A DNA stretch of 64,000 bases from Paraburkholderia diazotrophica (GCF_900108945.1 NZ_FNYE01000002.1:124001-188000), one strand, 5' to 3'. Shown: positions 9,847-19,563, counted from the stretch's first letter. Notes: generated by a model from the sequence alone, not told the origin. Translations and numbers: made by a program.

Positions 9847-9956
9847 CATGCGCGTCCGGCTTGCTTCGCGGCGCGCGCCTTCCTGCGCATGCCGCGCACG
9901 TTCGCGCGCAATGCCGGAGATACTGTCGAACGGGACATCAACGTTTGGGGGCTGTC

Positions 9957-10962
9957 GTGACACGTCTGATCGATGATGAATGGCGTCGCTGGATCGCCGA
10001 AAACCTGTTGCTCGACGCTGCGCCCGAAACCGTGTACGCCGTGCTCGTCCAGCATGGGTTCGAGCACGATCACGCGTCATGCGAAATCGATAGCACGCTG
10101 AAAAGCCCTTATTTTCAAGCGGGTTCACGCTTGCGCAATCGTTTGCGTAAGCGCGAATGGATGCTTTCCGTGTATGGCGACCTGAATCGCATGCGCACCG
10201 GAGCGGATTCCATCGAACGATGTGCGTCTGCCGCGCGATGCGTTTTATGAGCGGTTCTATTTCCAGAACCGGCCTGTGATCATCACGAGCATGTTCGATT
10301 CGTGGCCCGCGCGCGAGCGATGGAATTTCGACTACTTCCGCGCGCGCTGCGGCGACGCGGTAGTCGAGGTGCAATTCGGGCGCGATGCGGACGCGGACTA
10401 CGAGATCAACCAGCCCGCATTGAAGCGCACGATGCGCTTTCGTGACTACGTCGATCACGTCGAACAGAGCGGCGTGACGAACGACTTCTACATGACGGCG
10501 AATAACGCGTCGCGCAACCGTGCGGCGCTCGCGGCGTTATGGGCCGATGCGCCGCCCATTGGCGAATATCTGGATGCGGGCGCCGCCGATGCGGGCTTTT
10601 TCTGGTTCGGACCGGCCGGCACGAAGACGCCGTTCCATCACGACCTGACCAACAACGTGATGGCGCAGGTGGTCGGACGCAAGCGCGTGCTGCTCGTGCC
10701 GTTCACCGATACCGCGCACATGTACAACCATCTGCATTGCTATTCGCAGATCGACGGCGGCGCGATCGACGTCGAACGCTTTCCTTCCGTCCAGCAGGCG
10801 CGAATGATCGAGTGCACGCTCGAGCCGGGCGAACTGCTGTTTCTGCCGATCGGCTGGTGGCATTACGTCGAAGCGCTCGACGCGTCCGTGACGATGACCT
10901 ATACGAACTTTCTCGAACGGAACGACTTCGGGCGGACGTACAGCACGTTTCAAGAGCTGTGA
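9957..10962 (+). pseudogene. cupin-8/JmjC-like protein gene with a +1 frameshift
   Basis: The first 88 or so codons (GTG start at 9957, MTRLIDDEWRRWIAENLLL) and the remaining 245 codons are in different frames. Skipping one base, for example the T at 10221, joins them as ADSIERVRLPRDAFYERFYF, which reads naturally. The C-terminal part is a JmjC/cupin-8 domain: WPARERWNFDYF, the iron ligands HHD in TPFHHDLTNN, and the distal His in IGWWHYVEAL. Such proteins are Fe(II)/2-oxoglutarate oxygenases or relatives, often hydroxylases of proteins. As read, the gene is broken; a sequencing error in one base would restore it. Confidence 0.75.
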
Positions 10963-11015
10963 CTGAACAAGACGGCGCAGCTTCCGTCACGCCAGACGGC
11001 GATGCAGCGATAAAT

Positions 11016-11043
11016 ACGGCGGACCGATGTTCCGGTCCGCCGT
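11016..11043 (+). terminator. hairpin after the cupin gene
   Basis: ACGGCGGACCG (11016-11026) pairs with CGGTCCGCCGT (11033-11043) across ATGTTC, an 11-bp perfect stem. The following sequence (CCTCCCTG) has no good T-run, so termination efficiency is uncertain. Confidence 0.6.
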
Positions 11044-11265
11044 CCTCCCTGACGCTTCAGTTGCCGTCGGTAGTTGTTCAGTGACGCGATGAGCATGTCT
11101 GCGTCGCGCATCGTCTGATGTTTGAGCAAAGCCTATGCCATTGCGCGCACGGCGTTTGCAATGGCGTGGCATCGTCTGGAACCCTAACAAAATCAATAGA
11201 TTCAGCGCGATGGGCAGAATGCGGGGAGATTTGCGAGAGTGGGGCGTGCAGTGAAATGTCTGCGC

Positions 11266-11291
11266 ACGTCACGTAGCACGTTACGTGACGT
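11266..11291. repeat. 10-bp inverted repeat between convergent genes
   Basis: ACGTCACGTA (11266-11275) is the exact inverse of TACGTGACGT (11282-11291), spacer GCACGT. It lies 45 bases beyond the stop of the minus-strand MFS gene. It could act as a terminator stem or a binding site. The rest of the 10963-11335 gap shows no gene. Confidence 0.5.
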
Positions 11292-11335
11292 AGCGCCGCA
11301 CGACGCGCCGGAGAGCCGAACGCGAGCGGCGGCGC

Positions 11336-12547
11336 TCAGATGCCGAGCCAGCGCAATACCTTCGGCCCGATGAACGCGACGAGCGCCGCGCACAGTGCGA
11401 CGACGGACAGGCCGATCGGCAGATTCGTCACCTGCGCGACGCCGCCGATGATCACCGGACCGAGCAGCAGGCCGAAGTATGCGAGGCCCGCGACGTGCGC
11501 GAGACCCTCGGCGGCGTGAATGCCTTTCACGCGCGCCGCGGCCGCGAACAGCACCGGCATCATGTTGGCGAGGCCGAGGCCCATCATCGTGAAGCCCGTC
11601 AGCGCAGCGACGGCGTTCGGCAGGAGCAGCGCGCCGATCATGCCCGCGCAGGCGAGCGACGCGCTCGCGGCGATCAGCTGCGGCGCGCCGAAACGCGCGC
11701 GCACGGCGTCGCCGGCGAAACGCGCGGCCGCCATGCCGCCTGAGAAAGCTGCATAGGCGGCGCTGGCGACAGCGGGCGTCGACGCGACGACGTCGCGCAT
11801 ATAGACGGTCGCCCAGTCGTACATCGCGCCTTCGGCGATCAGCGCAATCAGCGCGATTGCGCCGAGCGCCCATAGCGCCGGCGAGCGCCAGCGGTTCGCG
11901 CGCGGCGTATGCGCATCGGGATGCTCGGCGTGCGGCACGTGCGGCAACACGGCGGGACACGCCGCGACCAGCACGCCCGCGCTGACGAGCGACGCGAGCA
12001 GCAGATGCAGCGCGGGCGCCATGCCGTGCGCGAGCGCCGCGCCGCCGACGGCCGCGCCCGCCATCCCGCCGGCGCTGAACATCCCGTGCAGCGACGACAT
12101 GATCGGCCGGCCGAGCGCCTCTTCGACGGCGCTGGCCTCGGCATTCATCGCGACGTCGAGTGTCGCCATGCCCGCGCCGAAGATCGCGAGCACGACGAGC
12201 AGCATCCAGTACCACGGGACGACGAGGATCAACGCACCGCAAGCCGACATCGCGAGCCCGCCCGCGAGACACGCGCGGCGCGTGCCGACGCGCGCAATCC
12301 ATGGAGCATTCGTCACCATCGCGCCGATCGAGCCGCCCGCGACCGCGAACAGCGCGAGTGACAGCATCGCGGGGTTCAGATGAAAGCGGTCGCGTACAGT
12401 CGGCACATGAACGCCCCACGACGCGTACATCATCCCCGCGATGAAAAAGAGCGCCATCGTCGCGTAGCGGGCGCGGTTGCGCGCGCCGACGGGCAGATTG
12501 CGGTGCGCGGCGGGCAGCGAGGCGGAATCGGACGGACGATCGGACAC
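11336..12547 (-). CDS. MFS transporter
   Basis: About 403 residues with a 12-helix pattern, for example YATMALFFIAGMMYASWGVH at helix 1 and the cytoplasmic-loop motif IARVGTRRACLAG after helix 2. The small, Ala/Gly-rich helices resemble the YbjJ-like or sugar-efflux group of MFS proteins; the substrate is unknown. I favour the GTG at 12547 (VSDRPSD) because longer starts would overlap the divergent gene starting at 12738 and add 60 unlikely residues. No strong ribosome binding site supports that start. It is divergent from the HugZ-like gene. Confidence 0.82.
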   Translation of the reverse strand: MSDRPSDSASLPAAHRNLPVGARNRARYATMALFFIAGMMYASWGVHVPTVRDRFHLNPAMLSLALFAVAGGSIGAMVTNAPWIARVGTRRACLAGGLAMSACGALILVVPWYWMLLVVLAIFGAGMATLDVAMNAEASAVEEALGRPIMSSLHGMFSAGGMAGAAVGGAALAHGMAPALHLLLASLVSAGVLVAACPAVLPHVPHAEHPDAHTPRANRWRSPALWALGAIALIALIAEGAMYDWATVYMRDVVASTPAVASAAYAAFSGGMAAARFAGDAVRARFGAPQLIAASASLACAGMIGALLLPNAVAALTGFTMMGLGLANMMPVLFAAAARVKGIHAAEGLAHVAGLAYFGLLLGPVIIGGVAQVTNLPIGLSVVALCAALVAFIGPKVLRWLGI

Positions 12548-12737
12548 GGAGATCTCGGTGAATGGGGAGACGGCACGCGGAAGCGCGCTGAAAGCGATCT
12601 TGGATTCTAGCGAAGCATCCCGCGTCGTGCCGGCAAGCCCTTGAACTAATATTGACTTCCACGCGGCGCGTCTGCATGGCATCGGCTCACCCATCGGGTT
12701 CGCACGCCGCCGCATCCATTCCACCGAGGACGCGCAC

Positions 12738-13403
12738 TTGAACATCCCCGCTCACGCTCCGCTGCATCTGCTGCATCAGGCTTCGTTTGGTACGCTCGCG
12801 ACGCACTCGCGTCAGCCGCAGGGCTTTCCGTATCCGACTGTGCTGCCATTTGCGCCCAATGCGCGCCACCGTCCGACCATACTCGTGAGCCGCCTTGCCG
12901 AACACACGCGCAATCTGCAGTCCGATCCGCGCGCCGGCTTCCTGATCGTCCATGCGCCGGACGGCGATGTCCTCAACGGCCAGCGGATCACACTGGTCGG
13001 CACGTTCGAGCACGTCGAGCCGACGCCGCCCGTGATCCGCCGATACCTCCGCTATCACCCGGGCGCCGAGCGCTATCTCGCGCTGGGCGATTTCTCGTTC
13101 TGGGTGATGTCGGTGGAACGCATCCGATACATCGGCGGCTTTGGCGCGATGGGCTGGCTGACGGCGGACGAACTCGATCCGCTCGGCCCGGTTTCGTTCG
13201 ACGAAGAAGAGAGGCTGGTCGAATTCTTCGAGCGCCATCCGCGCCGGTCGCCGCACGTGCGATTGGCGGGAGTGGACCGCTACGGTGTCGACCTCGAACT
13301 GGCGGGAGCTCGCAGCCGTTTTCAGTTCGAAACCCCCGCGCCCGATGAGGATACCCTGCGCGCTGCGTTGCAGGATTGCATCGAGCGGCCGACTGATGCG
13401 TGA
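12738..13403 (+). CDS. HugZ/pyridoxamine-phosphate-oxidase-like heme-utilisation protein
   Basis: A 221-residue split-barrel flavin/heme-binding family protein. The first half (FGTLATHSRQPQGFPYPTVL, then ILVSRLAEHTRNLQSDPRAG) is the barrel of the PNP-oxidase superfamily; the second half (WVMSVERIRYIGGFGAMGWL plus an alpha/beta tail) is the DUF2470-like domain found in HugZ/HutZ proteins. Family members bind heme and some degrade it; no heme transport genes are adjacent, so the substrate is inferred from the fold. The start is a TTG at 12738 with CGAGGA eight bases upstream; no nearby ATG or GTG has comparable support. Confidence 0.8.
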   Translation: MNIPAHAPLHLLHQASFGTLATHSRQPQGFPYPTVLPFAPNARHRPTILVSRLAEHTRNLQSDPRAGFLIVHAPDGDVLNGQRITLVGTFEHVEPTPPVIRRYLRYHPGAERYLALGDFSFWVMSVERIRYIGGFGAMGWLTADELDPLGPVSFDEEERLVEFFERHPRRSPHVRLAGVDRYGVDLELAGARSRFQFETPAPDEDTLRAALQDCIERPTDA

Positions 13404-13758
13404 ATTCCGTTCGATCGCCGGTTTTTAACCTGGCTGTAAAGATGATTTTACGTTCGCGACCCAAGTTCGCACGGCATGAAATGTTTTCGTATAAATTAAC
13501 TTTTATATTTCATGATTTGTCAGTTAAATAGCGCTCTATTAGCAGGGCTTGGTTTTTCAGGGAAAGAATAATAGAGCGGTGAGACTTGACAATTGCGACC
13601 GTGATGAAAGTTTATGAAATTGAGATTAATTAATTTCGCGCGGAGGCTTTTCTCGCGTTTCTACTTTGTGTTAATCTCGCCAGCAAATTCCGAGGCATGA
13701 TCACTTTCCGGGCTAATCGGCACAGACCGTCGTCCATTTATCGAACCACAAGGGAACT
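13404..13758. other. AT-rich regulatory region upstream of the H-NS gene
   Basis: This stretch is much richer in A and T than its surroundings, as is common ahead of H-NS genes, which tend to be autoregulated. A perfect TTGACA lies at 13586-13591, followed 18-19 bases later by a weak TTTATG-like -10. No gene is visible. Confidence 0.5.
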
Positions 13759-14061
13759 ATGTCCTCCTACAGGGAACTACTCGCGCAGCGCGAAAAGCTC
13801 GAAAAGCAGATCGAAGAGGCGAAAGCGCGCGAATATGCGGAAGTGCTAAACGAAATCAAGCAGAAAATGGCTGATTACGGCATTACTTTGGCCGAACTCG
13901 GCGGCAGTCGCGCAAAGGCGGCGAAAGCGGCGTCTCGTCCGCGTGCTGGCGTTGCGCCGAAATATCGCGATCCCGCCAGTGGAAGCACGTGGTCGGGCCG
14001 TGGTAAGCCGCCGCGCTGGATCGCAGGTCAGGACCGCGATAAATTTCTCATCGAGAAATAA
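13759..14061 (+). CDS. H-NS family nucleoid protein
   Basis: A 100-residue H-NS/Bv3F-type protein. Residues 1-45 form a coiled-coil oligomerisation helix (ELLAQREKLEKQIEEAKARE), followed by a short linker rich in Lys/Ala/Arg. The C-terminal DNA-binding domain reads YRDPASGSTWSGRGKPPRWI, with the family's aromatic-hydrophobic core and the GRGKPPRW AT-hook-like loop. These proteins bind AT-rich DNA and silence acquired genes. It is monocistronic between an AT-rich leader and a strong terminator. The low-GC island in this window is the kind of DNA it would coat; that link is inference. Confidence 0.93.
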   Translation: MSSYRELLAQREKLEKQIEEAKAREYAEVLNEIKQKMADYGITLAELGGSRAKAAKAASRPRAGVAPKYRDPASGSTWSGRGKPPRWIAGQDRDKFLIEK

Positions 14062-14100
14062 TATGACTTAATGCTCGAGTCGCGAGCAATGCATTAAAAG

Positions 14101-14133
14101 AAAACCGCAGCGCTTTTCGGGCTGCGGTTTTTT
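14101..14133 (+). terminator. Rho-independent terminator of the H-NS gene
   Basis: AAAACCGCAGC (14101-14111) pairs with GCTGCGGTTTT (14121-14131) and runs into TTTTTT. Confidence 0.93.
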
Positions 14134-14309
14134 ATTGGCCCATGATTACCCGACTGCGCTATTGAACTTCATACACGACGCACCGGCCCACAATGAGAAT
14201 GCTTCGCGTTTTGATAAGCATATGATTTGAAAGATGTTTTTTCTTCGCTTAACAGCGGTTTCATCGAGCAGCGGGTAGAATCAAAAATAACGAACCTGCA
14301 TTCTTTCAC

Positions 14310-15512
14310 ATGCCTTCCAACGTGGCCGAGCAATCAGTGGAAAAACAGCGCGTCGCGCGCAAAAGCACTTACGTCAGCATCGGACTCAATACGGTGTTGA
14401 TGTCGGTACAGATCGTCGTGGGCGTAATTGCGCATTCCCAGGCACTCGTCGCGGACGGCGTGCATTCGCTCGCCGATCTTATTTCGGATTTTGTCGTATT
14501 GGTCGCCAATCGCCATAGCGGCGCGGAACCAGACGCCGATCACAATTACGGACATAGTCGCTACGAAACGGTCGCTTCGCTTTTTCTTGGCGGGCTGCTC
14601 ATCTCGGTCGGTGTCGGCATGTTGTGGCGCGCGGGCACGCGGCTCACCGATCTGCAAAGCATTCCGGCCGTGCATATGAGCGCGCTTGCCGTGGCCATCG
14701 TCGTGCTGCTGTCGAAGGAAGGGCTCTTCCGCTACATGCTGCACGAGGCGCAGCGCGTGCGATCCGCGATGCTGATTGCGAACGCCTGGCATGCGCGTTC
14801 GGACGCGGCGTCGTCGCTGGTGGTTGCGCTTGGTATTCTTGGGAGCCTGGCCGGCGTGAGGCTGCTCGATCCTATCGCCGCGGCCATCGTCGGCTTCATG
14901 ATCGCGCGCATGGGCTGGATGTTTGGCTGGGACGCGCTACAGGATCTATCCGACCGCGCGCTCGACGAATCGGCCACGGCTGATCTGCGCGCGCGGCTGA
15001 TGTCGACGCCCGGCGTACGCGATGTCCACGAGTTGCGTACGCGCAAGATGGGCGACTTTGCACTCGTCGACGCGCACATTCTCGTCGATCCATTGATCTC
15101 GGTTTCCGAAGGCCACTACATCGCGGAGACGGCGCGCACGCGAGTGCTGGCCGATAGCCGCGTGCTCGACGCGCTGATTCACGTGGACCCGGAAAACGAC
15201 GCGATCGCGCGGCCGCCCGTGAATCTGCCGCCGCGTGCAAAGATCGCCGCGGAAGTCGAATCCGCGCTCGCCGCGCAAGGGCTCACGGCGGCCACGGTGA
15301 ACCTGCACTATCTGAGCACAGGGCTTGATGTCGAGGTCACGTTGCAGCCGTCGAGGCTGGGTGCGCTGGAAAGCGAAGCGCAGCAACTGGCGCGGGTGGA
15401 TCTCGATGCGCTCAAGCGCAAGCTGGGTGCACGCAAGCTCAACGTCACGCACGCGGTCGATGTGTCGACGGCCGGCGAGGAACTCGCGCGCGAGCCACGC
15501 GGCGACGCGTGA
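14310..15512 (+). CDS. cation diffusion facilitator family metal exporter
   Basis: A 400-residue CDF transporter of the inner membrane. Helices near residues 20-45 and 45-65 carry ALVADGVHSLADLISDFVVL, containing the HxxxD half of the metal site; a second (HARSDAASSL) lies near residue 165, the canonical D/H-rich pair on helices 2 and 5. The loop with HNYGHSRYET is the CDF signature. The C-terminal cytoplasmic domain is longer than the minimal family and may have a second regulatory lobe. It exports Zn, Fe, Mn or Co by proton antiport; the metal cannot be read from sequence here. The start is ATG 14310. Confidence 0.92.
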   Translation: MPSNVAEQSVEKQRVARKSTYVSIGLNTVLMSVQIVVGVIAHSQALVADGVHSLADLISDFVVLVANRHSGAEPDADHNYGHSRYETVASLFLGGLLISVGVGMLWRAGTRLTDLQSIPAVHMSALAVAIVVLLSKEGLFRYMLHEAQRVRSAMLIANAWHARSDAASSLVVALGILGSLAGVRLLDPIAAAIVGFMIARMGWMFGWDALQDLSDRALDESATADLRARLMSTPGVRDVHELRTRKMGDFALVDAHILVDPLISVSEGHYIAETARTRVLADSRVLDALIHVDPENDAIARPPVNLPPRAKIAAEVESALAAQGLTAATVNLHYLSTGLDVEVTLQPSRLGALESEAQQLARVDLDALKRKLGARKLNVTHAVDVSTAGEELAREPRGDA

Positions 15513-15533
15513 GCCGTCGCCTGCGCGGCGGCG

Positions 15534-15992
15534 TCAAAGCGGCAACTGCGTATCGAACTTGATCTCGCGCAGCACGACGCTCGTGCGCACCTGTGCGACG
15601 GCGGGAATCTTGAAGATGCGATCGTGCAGGAATGTGTCGTATGCCTTGATGTCGGGCGCGACGATCTTGAGGATGTAATCGGATTCGCCCGTCGTGCTGT
15701 AGCACTCGGTCACTTCGGGGCAGGTGGCGATTTCCCGCTCGAACTGTTCGACGCCGCCTTCCGTGTGACGCGTGAGGTGAATATGCGCGAGCGCGCAGAC
15801 ATGGAGACCGAGCTTTTCGCGGTCGAGCAACGCCGTATAGCGCTGGATGATGCCCGATTGCTCCATGTCCTTGATGCGGCGCCAGCACGGCGTGCTGGAG
15901 AGCCCGACTTGATCGGATATTTCCTGCACCGAACGGCGCGCGTCGAGCTGCAAAAGACGCAGGATCTTTTGAGAGAACGTATCGAGTGTCAA
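15534..15992 (-). CDS. Lrp/AsnC family transcriptional regulator
   Basis: A 152-residue regulator with an N-terminal winged helix (LDTFSQKILRLLQLDARRSV, then ISDQVGLSSTPCWRRIKDME, the recognition helix) and a C-terminal RAM effector domain ending in TSVVLREIKFDTQLPL. Family members act as dimers or octamers and sense amino acids. The start is a TTG at 15992 with GGAGGCGCAG directly upstream, a much better signal than the farther in-frame codons. It is convergent with the CDF gene and has no obvious target gene next to it, so its regulon is unknown. Confidence 0.92.
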   Translation of the reverse strand: MTLDTFSQKILRLLQLDARRSVQEISDQVGLSSTPCWRRIKDMEQSGIIQRYTALLDREKLGLHVCALAHIHLTRHTEGGVEQFEREIATCPEVTECYSTTGESDYILKIVAPDIKAYDTFLHDRIFKIPAVAQVRTSVVLREIKFDTQLPL

Positions 15993-16083
15993 CTGCGCCT
16001 CCGTTTTCGCGTCGCCTTTTCGTCAATGGTAGAGGCACGGAAAACGAAACGCAATCGAAGACGCCCTTGCTGAGGGAGATTCC

Positions 16084-16710
16084 CTAATTTCGCGCCGGGT
16101 CGTTGGCGTTTTGTGCTGAGTCGTCCCCTTCAGCATCGGACAAAATCACGCTCTGACGCGCCCGCAGGTCGGCGAGCATGTTGCAAAAGAGCGCGCCTTG
16201 CTCAATTGCATCGTCGAGCGCGACGTGCGTGTGCGGATGGTCGTCGAACCAGTGCTTCGGAAAACGCGGCTTGATGCACTTGCGATACGGCAACCCTGTC
16301 ATCGCGAACGCGAGTGTCTTGATGTCGAGCGCGGACCACGAGAACGGGCAGCGGCCGGCATAACGCATCATGTACCAGAACATGAACGTGAAATCGAAGC
16401 CCGCCGGCATCGCCACGAACACGGGCTTCCCATGCAACGCCTCGACCCACTCGACATACGTGACGAGTGCCGCCTCCGGTTGCTGCAAATCCTTGCGGCA
16501 CGCGGCCCACGCTTCGGGTTGCGTCTTCCACCACGCTTCCTGCACGGGATGCGGCGCCGCGCCTTCGAGCAATTCGAGATTCGCCGAGAACGTGCCGATC
16601 AGTTGCTTGTCCGCAGTGTAAGCCGCCGACGCAAAGCTCAGCATCGAATGCGGACCGGGAATCGGGCCGTCCGCTTCGACGTCGGTGCTCACATAGATTT
16701 CCACCGTCAT
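16084..16710 (-). CDS. DEDD-type 3'-5' exonuclease-like protein
   Basis: A 208-residue RNase T/exonuclease-fold protein. The acidic DxE is in [10 protein letters not shown] near residue 10, a middle Asp is in [10 protein letters not shown] near residue 105, and the last motif [13 protein letters not shown] gives the H and D of DEDDh enzymes. It lacks other domains, so it probably trims DNA or RNA 3' ends; the substrate is unknown. The ATG overlaps the stop of the upstream MBL gene by four bases (ATGA), so the two are translationally coupled. The C-terminal 25 residues are acidic and low-complexity. Confidence 0.8.
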   Translation of the reverse strand: MTVEIYVSTDVEADGPIPGPHSMLSFASAAYTADKQLIGTFSANLELLEGAAPHPVQEAWWKTQPEAWAACRKDLQQPEAALVTYVEWVEALHGKPVFVAMPAGFDFTFMFWYMMRYAGRCPFSWSALDIKTLAFAMTGLPYRKCIKPRFPKHWFDDHPHTHVALDDAIEQGALFCNMLADLRARQSVILSDAEGDDSAQNANDPARN

Positions 16711-17351
16711 GCGCTGACTCCATCCGCGACGTACGGATTCGTGCGCCGTTCGTCGCCGAATGTCGACGTCGGGCCGTGGCCCGGGACGAAGGTGACGTCA
16801 TCGCCGAGCGGCCAGAGCTTTTCGCGGATCGAGCGGATCAGGTCGCCGTGATTGCCGCGCGGGAAGTCTGTGCGTCCGATCGAGCCGGCGAACAGCACAT
16901 CGCCGACCAGCGCGAGACGATGCGCGCGGCTGAAGAAGATGACGTGACCCGGCGCGTGACCTGGGCAGTGATAGACCTCGAGCGTTTCGTTGCCGAACGT
17001 CACCGTGTCGTTGTCGTCGAGCCAGCGATCCGGCTCGAACGCATCGGCAGCGGGAAAACCGAAGCGCGTACTTTGCTCGGGCAGCTTGTCGAGCCAGAAA
17101 CGTTCATCGACATGCGGACCTTCGATCGGCACGCCGTAATGCGCGGCCAGCGTCTTTGCACCGGCGCAATGATCGATGTGGCCGTGTGTCAGCAGCACCT
17201 TTTCGACCGACACTTTCTGGCGCTCGACCTCGCCCTTGATGATGTCGAGATCGCCGCCCGGATCGACGATGGCCGCTCGCCCGGTCTGCTCACAGACGAG
17301 CAGCGAACTGTTCTGCTGAAACGGCGTGACGGGGATCAGGGTGACTTTCAT
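16707..17351 (-). CDS. MBL-fold metallo-hydrolase (glyoxalase II-like)
   Basis: A 214-residue metallo-beta-lactamase-fold protein. The metal-binding [10 protein letters not shown] (HxHxDH) is near residue 55, followed by HCPGHAPGH and the Asp in LALVGDVLF; the C-terminal His is in FVPGHGPTS. This is the YcbL/glyoxalase II-like group that hydrolyses thioesters such as S-lactoylglutathione or related substrates in the cytoplasm. The length (about 215) matches the short YcbL-like class, which lacks the substrate-specificity helical domain of true glyoxalase II. It is the first gene of a two-gene operon with the exonuclease. Confidence 0.9.
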   Translation of the reverse strand: MKVTLIPVTPFQQNSSLLVCEQTGRAAIVDPGGDLDIIKGEVERQKVSVEKVLLTHGHIDHCAGAKTLAAHYGVPIEGPHVDERFWLDKLPEQSTRFGFPAADAFEPDRWLDDNDTVTFGNETLEVYHCPGHAPGHVIFFSRAHRLALVGDVLFAGSIGRTDFPRGNHGDLIRSIREKLWPLGDDVTFVPGHGPTSTFGDERRTNPYVADGVSA

Positions 17352-17997
17352 GAGTGGCGACGCGATGCGTGAAAAGCTCGATTGTACCGACCGTCGCGAT
17401 ACGCGCCATTGGCCGGAAAGCCGACTAGTGAATGCCCATTTTTACAGTAATAGTGAGAATTCATCGACGGAACCACCAGGTAGGGAACACGGAATTGTGT
17501 TTTTGCTATAATGCGCGTATTGAGCGTGGGAGACCGCGCTGTCTTTCGGGTGCGCAGCTGCCGTTTCATCATATGAAACTGGAATGAACGGTGCTGATTC
17601 ACCATCAAGCAAGTGCTGTCGGGTGCATCCGACGGCAAATCCAGCATCGATTGCTTTTATCGATGCGCACGTCCTGTCCAGCCAGGTGCCACGCGCCTGC
17701 CACGGCCTCGCTGCCGTAACGCCGGATGGGGCCTACGCCGCCTTCCTGAGCGCTGTGAGTTTCCGGCGCTGAGCGTGTGAACGTTCGATGGCGGCTTGTG
17801 GGGTCTGGCGAATCTGCGGGGACAGGTTGCGTCAGACGTGAAAACTAACCGTGCGGTTGCGGCTGAATGTGCCGCGTCCGGGCTTTGTCGTTCTGCGCCA
17901 GCGTTGCGCAGCGCGCGCTGGCCCCTTGCCGCCGGAGTCGCAGGCAAACACGCAGCCATTCGCGTGATGCGGCTCGCATTTTGTATCAATTCGTATT
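17352..17997 (+). other. promoter and long structured leader or small-RNA candidate upstream of rlpA
   Basis: A perfect TATAAT lies at 17507-17512, followed by nearly 490 bases before rlpA. Inside are two strong hairpins: 17614-17637 (nine pairs with a GTGCAT loop) and 17644-17666 (GCATCGAT/ATCGATGC with a TGCTTTT loop). A 62-codon open frame at 17584-17772 is present but looks unlike a protein. The -35 region is poor. It may be a small RNA, a leader or simply a long untranslated region. Confidence 0.4.
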
Positions 17998-18597
17998 ATG
18001 AAAACTCGGCTACCCCGACGCGTTGGGAGTGTTTTTGCCTTTTTGGCACTCGCCGGCTGTGCAGTGCCTCCAGGCGCGAACACCCAAGCCAGCGGTGTGT
18101 CCGCGGCAACGAAGGACGCGCAAACCGCGCTCGCCCCGCTGTCGTACGGTTCAGGTTTGAAAGAACTACCGGATGCGGCAGCTCAGAAGGGAAAGCTCGC
18201 GGACGCTGAGCCGCTGACCGACGGTCCCAATATCGCTGACTTCCATCAGCTGGGTCGCGCGTCCTGGTACGGCCGCGGCTTCCACGGACGCAAGACGGCG
18301 AACGGCGAGCGCTTCGACATGCACGCGCTGACGGCGGCTCATCGCACGCTGCCGCTCGGCTCGTATGTGCGCGTGACCAACCCGGCGACCAACGACGCCG
18401 TCGTTGTGCGGATCAACGACCGCGGCCCATATGCGCGTGGCCGCGTGATCGATCTCTCGTATGCGGCCGCGAAAGTCCTGCACCTTGCCCGCATCGGCAC
18501 GGCGCGCGTGAAGATCGAAGGGCTGACGCAGCGCGAAGCGAAGGCTGAGATGAACCAGATCCTGGCTTCGAACCAGAGCGATTCGACCGACAAATAA
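17998..18597 (+). CDS. rlpA: RlpA-like septal lipoprotein
   Basis: A 199-residue outer-membrane lipoprotein. The signal ends in a lipobox, LALAGC, with the lipid-bearing Cys near residue 21. The double-psi beta-barrel RlpA domain follows from about residue 95: [20 protein letters not shown], then [14 protein letters not shown] and [20 protein letters not shown]. RlpA binds denuded glycan and in some species is a lytic transglycosylase at the division septum. The C-terminal SPOR domain of longer RlpA proteins is absent, so septal targeting by SPOR would not apply. It is monocistronic, with a bidirectional terminator shared with rsmI. Confidence 0.9.
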   Translation: MKTRLPRRVGSVFAFLALAGCAVPPGANTQASGVSAATKDAQTALAPLSYGSGLKELPDAAAQKGKLADAEPLTDGPNIADFHQLGRASWYGRGFHGRKTANGERFDMHALTAAHRTLPLGSYVRVTNPATNDAVVVRINDRGPYARGRVIDLSYAAAKVLHLARIGTARVKIEGLTQREAKAEMNQILASNQSDSTDK

Positions 18598-18656
18598 ATC
18601 GTCCGTCATTGCCGGGATTGCTGCGGAGGGTCGATGTCCGCAAAGAGAAGACCTGC

Positions 18657-18687
18657 AAAAGGGCTGCGTTGTGCAGCCCTTTTTGTT
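18657..18687. terminator. bidirectional terminator between rlpA and rsmI
   Basis: AAAAGGGCTGC (18657-18667) pairs with GCAGCCCTTTT (18673-18683), with a five-base loop and a T-run on the plus strand; the A-run on the left gives a T-run for minus-strand transcripts. Confidence 0.92.
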
Positions 18688-19563
18688 TCAGTCGTCCTTT
18701 TTCAGGGCGAGCGCACGCGTGTACAACGCATTGCGCGATGCGCCCGTCAGCGCCGCCGCGATCCTCGCCGCGCCGCTCACCGACAACTCCTCCAGCAACA
18801 AGCCAAGCAGCGCGTCGTGATCGTGCTCGCCTTCGGCTTCGGCGTGTGCGCCTTCCACGACCAGCACGAATTCTCCACGCTGCCGGTTCGCATCTTCTTC
18901 GAGCCACTTAGGCCCTTCGGCCAGGGTGCAGCGATGCAATGCCTCATGTAACTTCGTCAACTCACGGCCAATCAACAGACGCCGTTCGCCGCCAAAGGCA
19001 TCGGCGAGCGCCTGCACGGTTTCGATGATGCGATGCGGCGCTTCGTAGAACACCATCGCGTGCGGATGTTTCGCGAGCGGCGCGAGCGCGGCGGCGCGTT
19101 GCTTTGCTTTGGTCGGCAGGAAGCCGAGAAAGGTGAACGTCGCGACCCAGTCGCCCGCGACGCTGAGCGCGGTTGCAAGCGCGCTTGCGCCGGGCAACGG
19201 CACCACGGCGAAACCGGCTCCGCGCACGGCATCGACGAGCTTCGCGCCCGGATCGGAAATGCCCGGCGTGCCCGCGTCGGAGACATACGCGATGCGCTCG
19301 CCTGCCTGCAGATACTCGACGATGCGCCGCGCCGCTTCGCGTTCGTTGTGCTGATGCACGGCGACGAGCGGCTTAGCGATGCCGTAGCGCGACAGCAGTT
19401 GCCCCGTGTTGCGCGTGTCCTCGGCGGCGATGCGATCGACGAGGCCGAGAACGTGCAGCGCGCGCAACGTGATGTCGGCGATGTTGCCGATCGGCGTAGC
19501 CACGACATAGAGCGCAGAAGCGGGATAGTGCTGCCCTTGCGCGAGTTCGGAAAGAGGAGTCAT
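18688..19563 (-). CDS. rsmI: 16S rRNA 2'-O-methyltransferase RsmI
   Basis: A 291-residue tetrapyrrole-methylase-fold SAM enzyme that methylates the ribose of C1402 in 16S rRNA. Hallmarks are [19 protein letters not shown] near residue 20, [34 protein letters not shown] near 95 and the VVPLPGASA segment. The C-terminal helical domain ([20 protein letters not shown]) is complete. The start at 19563 overlaps the divergent yraN start in the tetranucleotide CATG, so both genes begin on the same few bases. This rsmI/yraN pairing is conserved in beta-proteobacteria. Confidence 0.96.
   Translation of the reverse strand: MTPLSELAQGQHYPASALYVVATPIGNIADITLRALHVLGLVDRIAAEDTRNTGQLLSRYGIAKPLVAVHQHNEREAARRIVEYLQAGERIAYVSDAGTPGISDPGAKLVDAVRGAGFAVVPLPGASALATALSVAGDWVATFTFLGFLPTKAKQRAAALAPLAKHPHAMVFYEAPHRIIETVQALADAFGGERRLLIGRELTKLHEALHRCTLAEGPKWLEEDANRQRGEFVLVVEGAHAEAEGEHDHDALLGLLLEELSVSGAARIAAALTGASRNALYTRALALKKDD

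Noticed and set aside
8383..10458. A 691-codon minus-strand frame across the LivJ-like gene
   Set aside because: Antisense shadow of a clear periplasmic binding protein gene; no motif and an unlikely composition.
17513..17780. 6S RNA or tmRNA identity for the structured region upstream of rlpA
   Set aside because: I could not match the conserved features of either RNA, so I leave it as an unnamed candidate.
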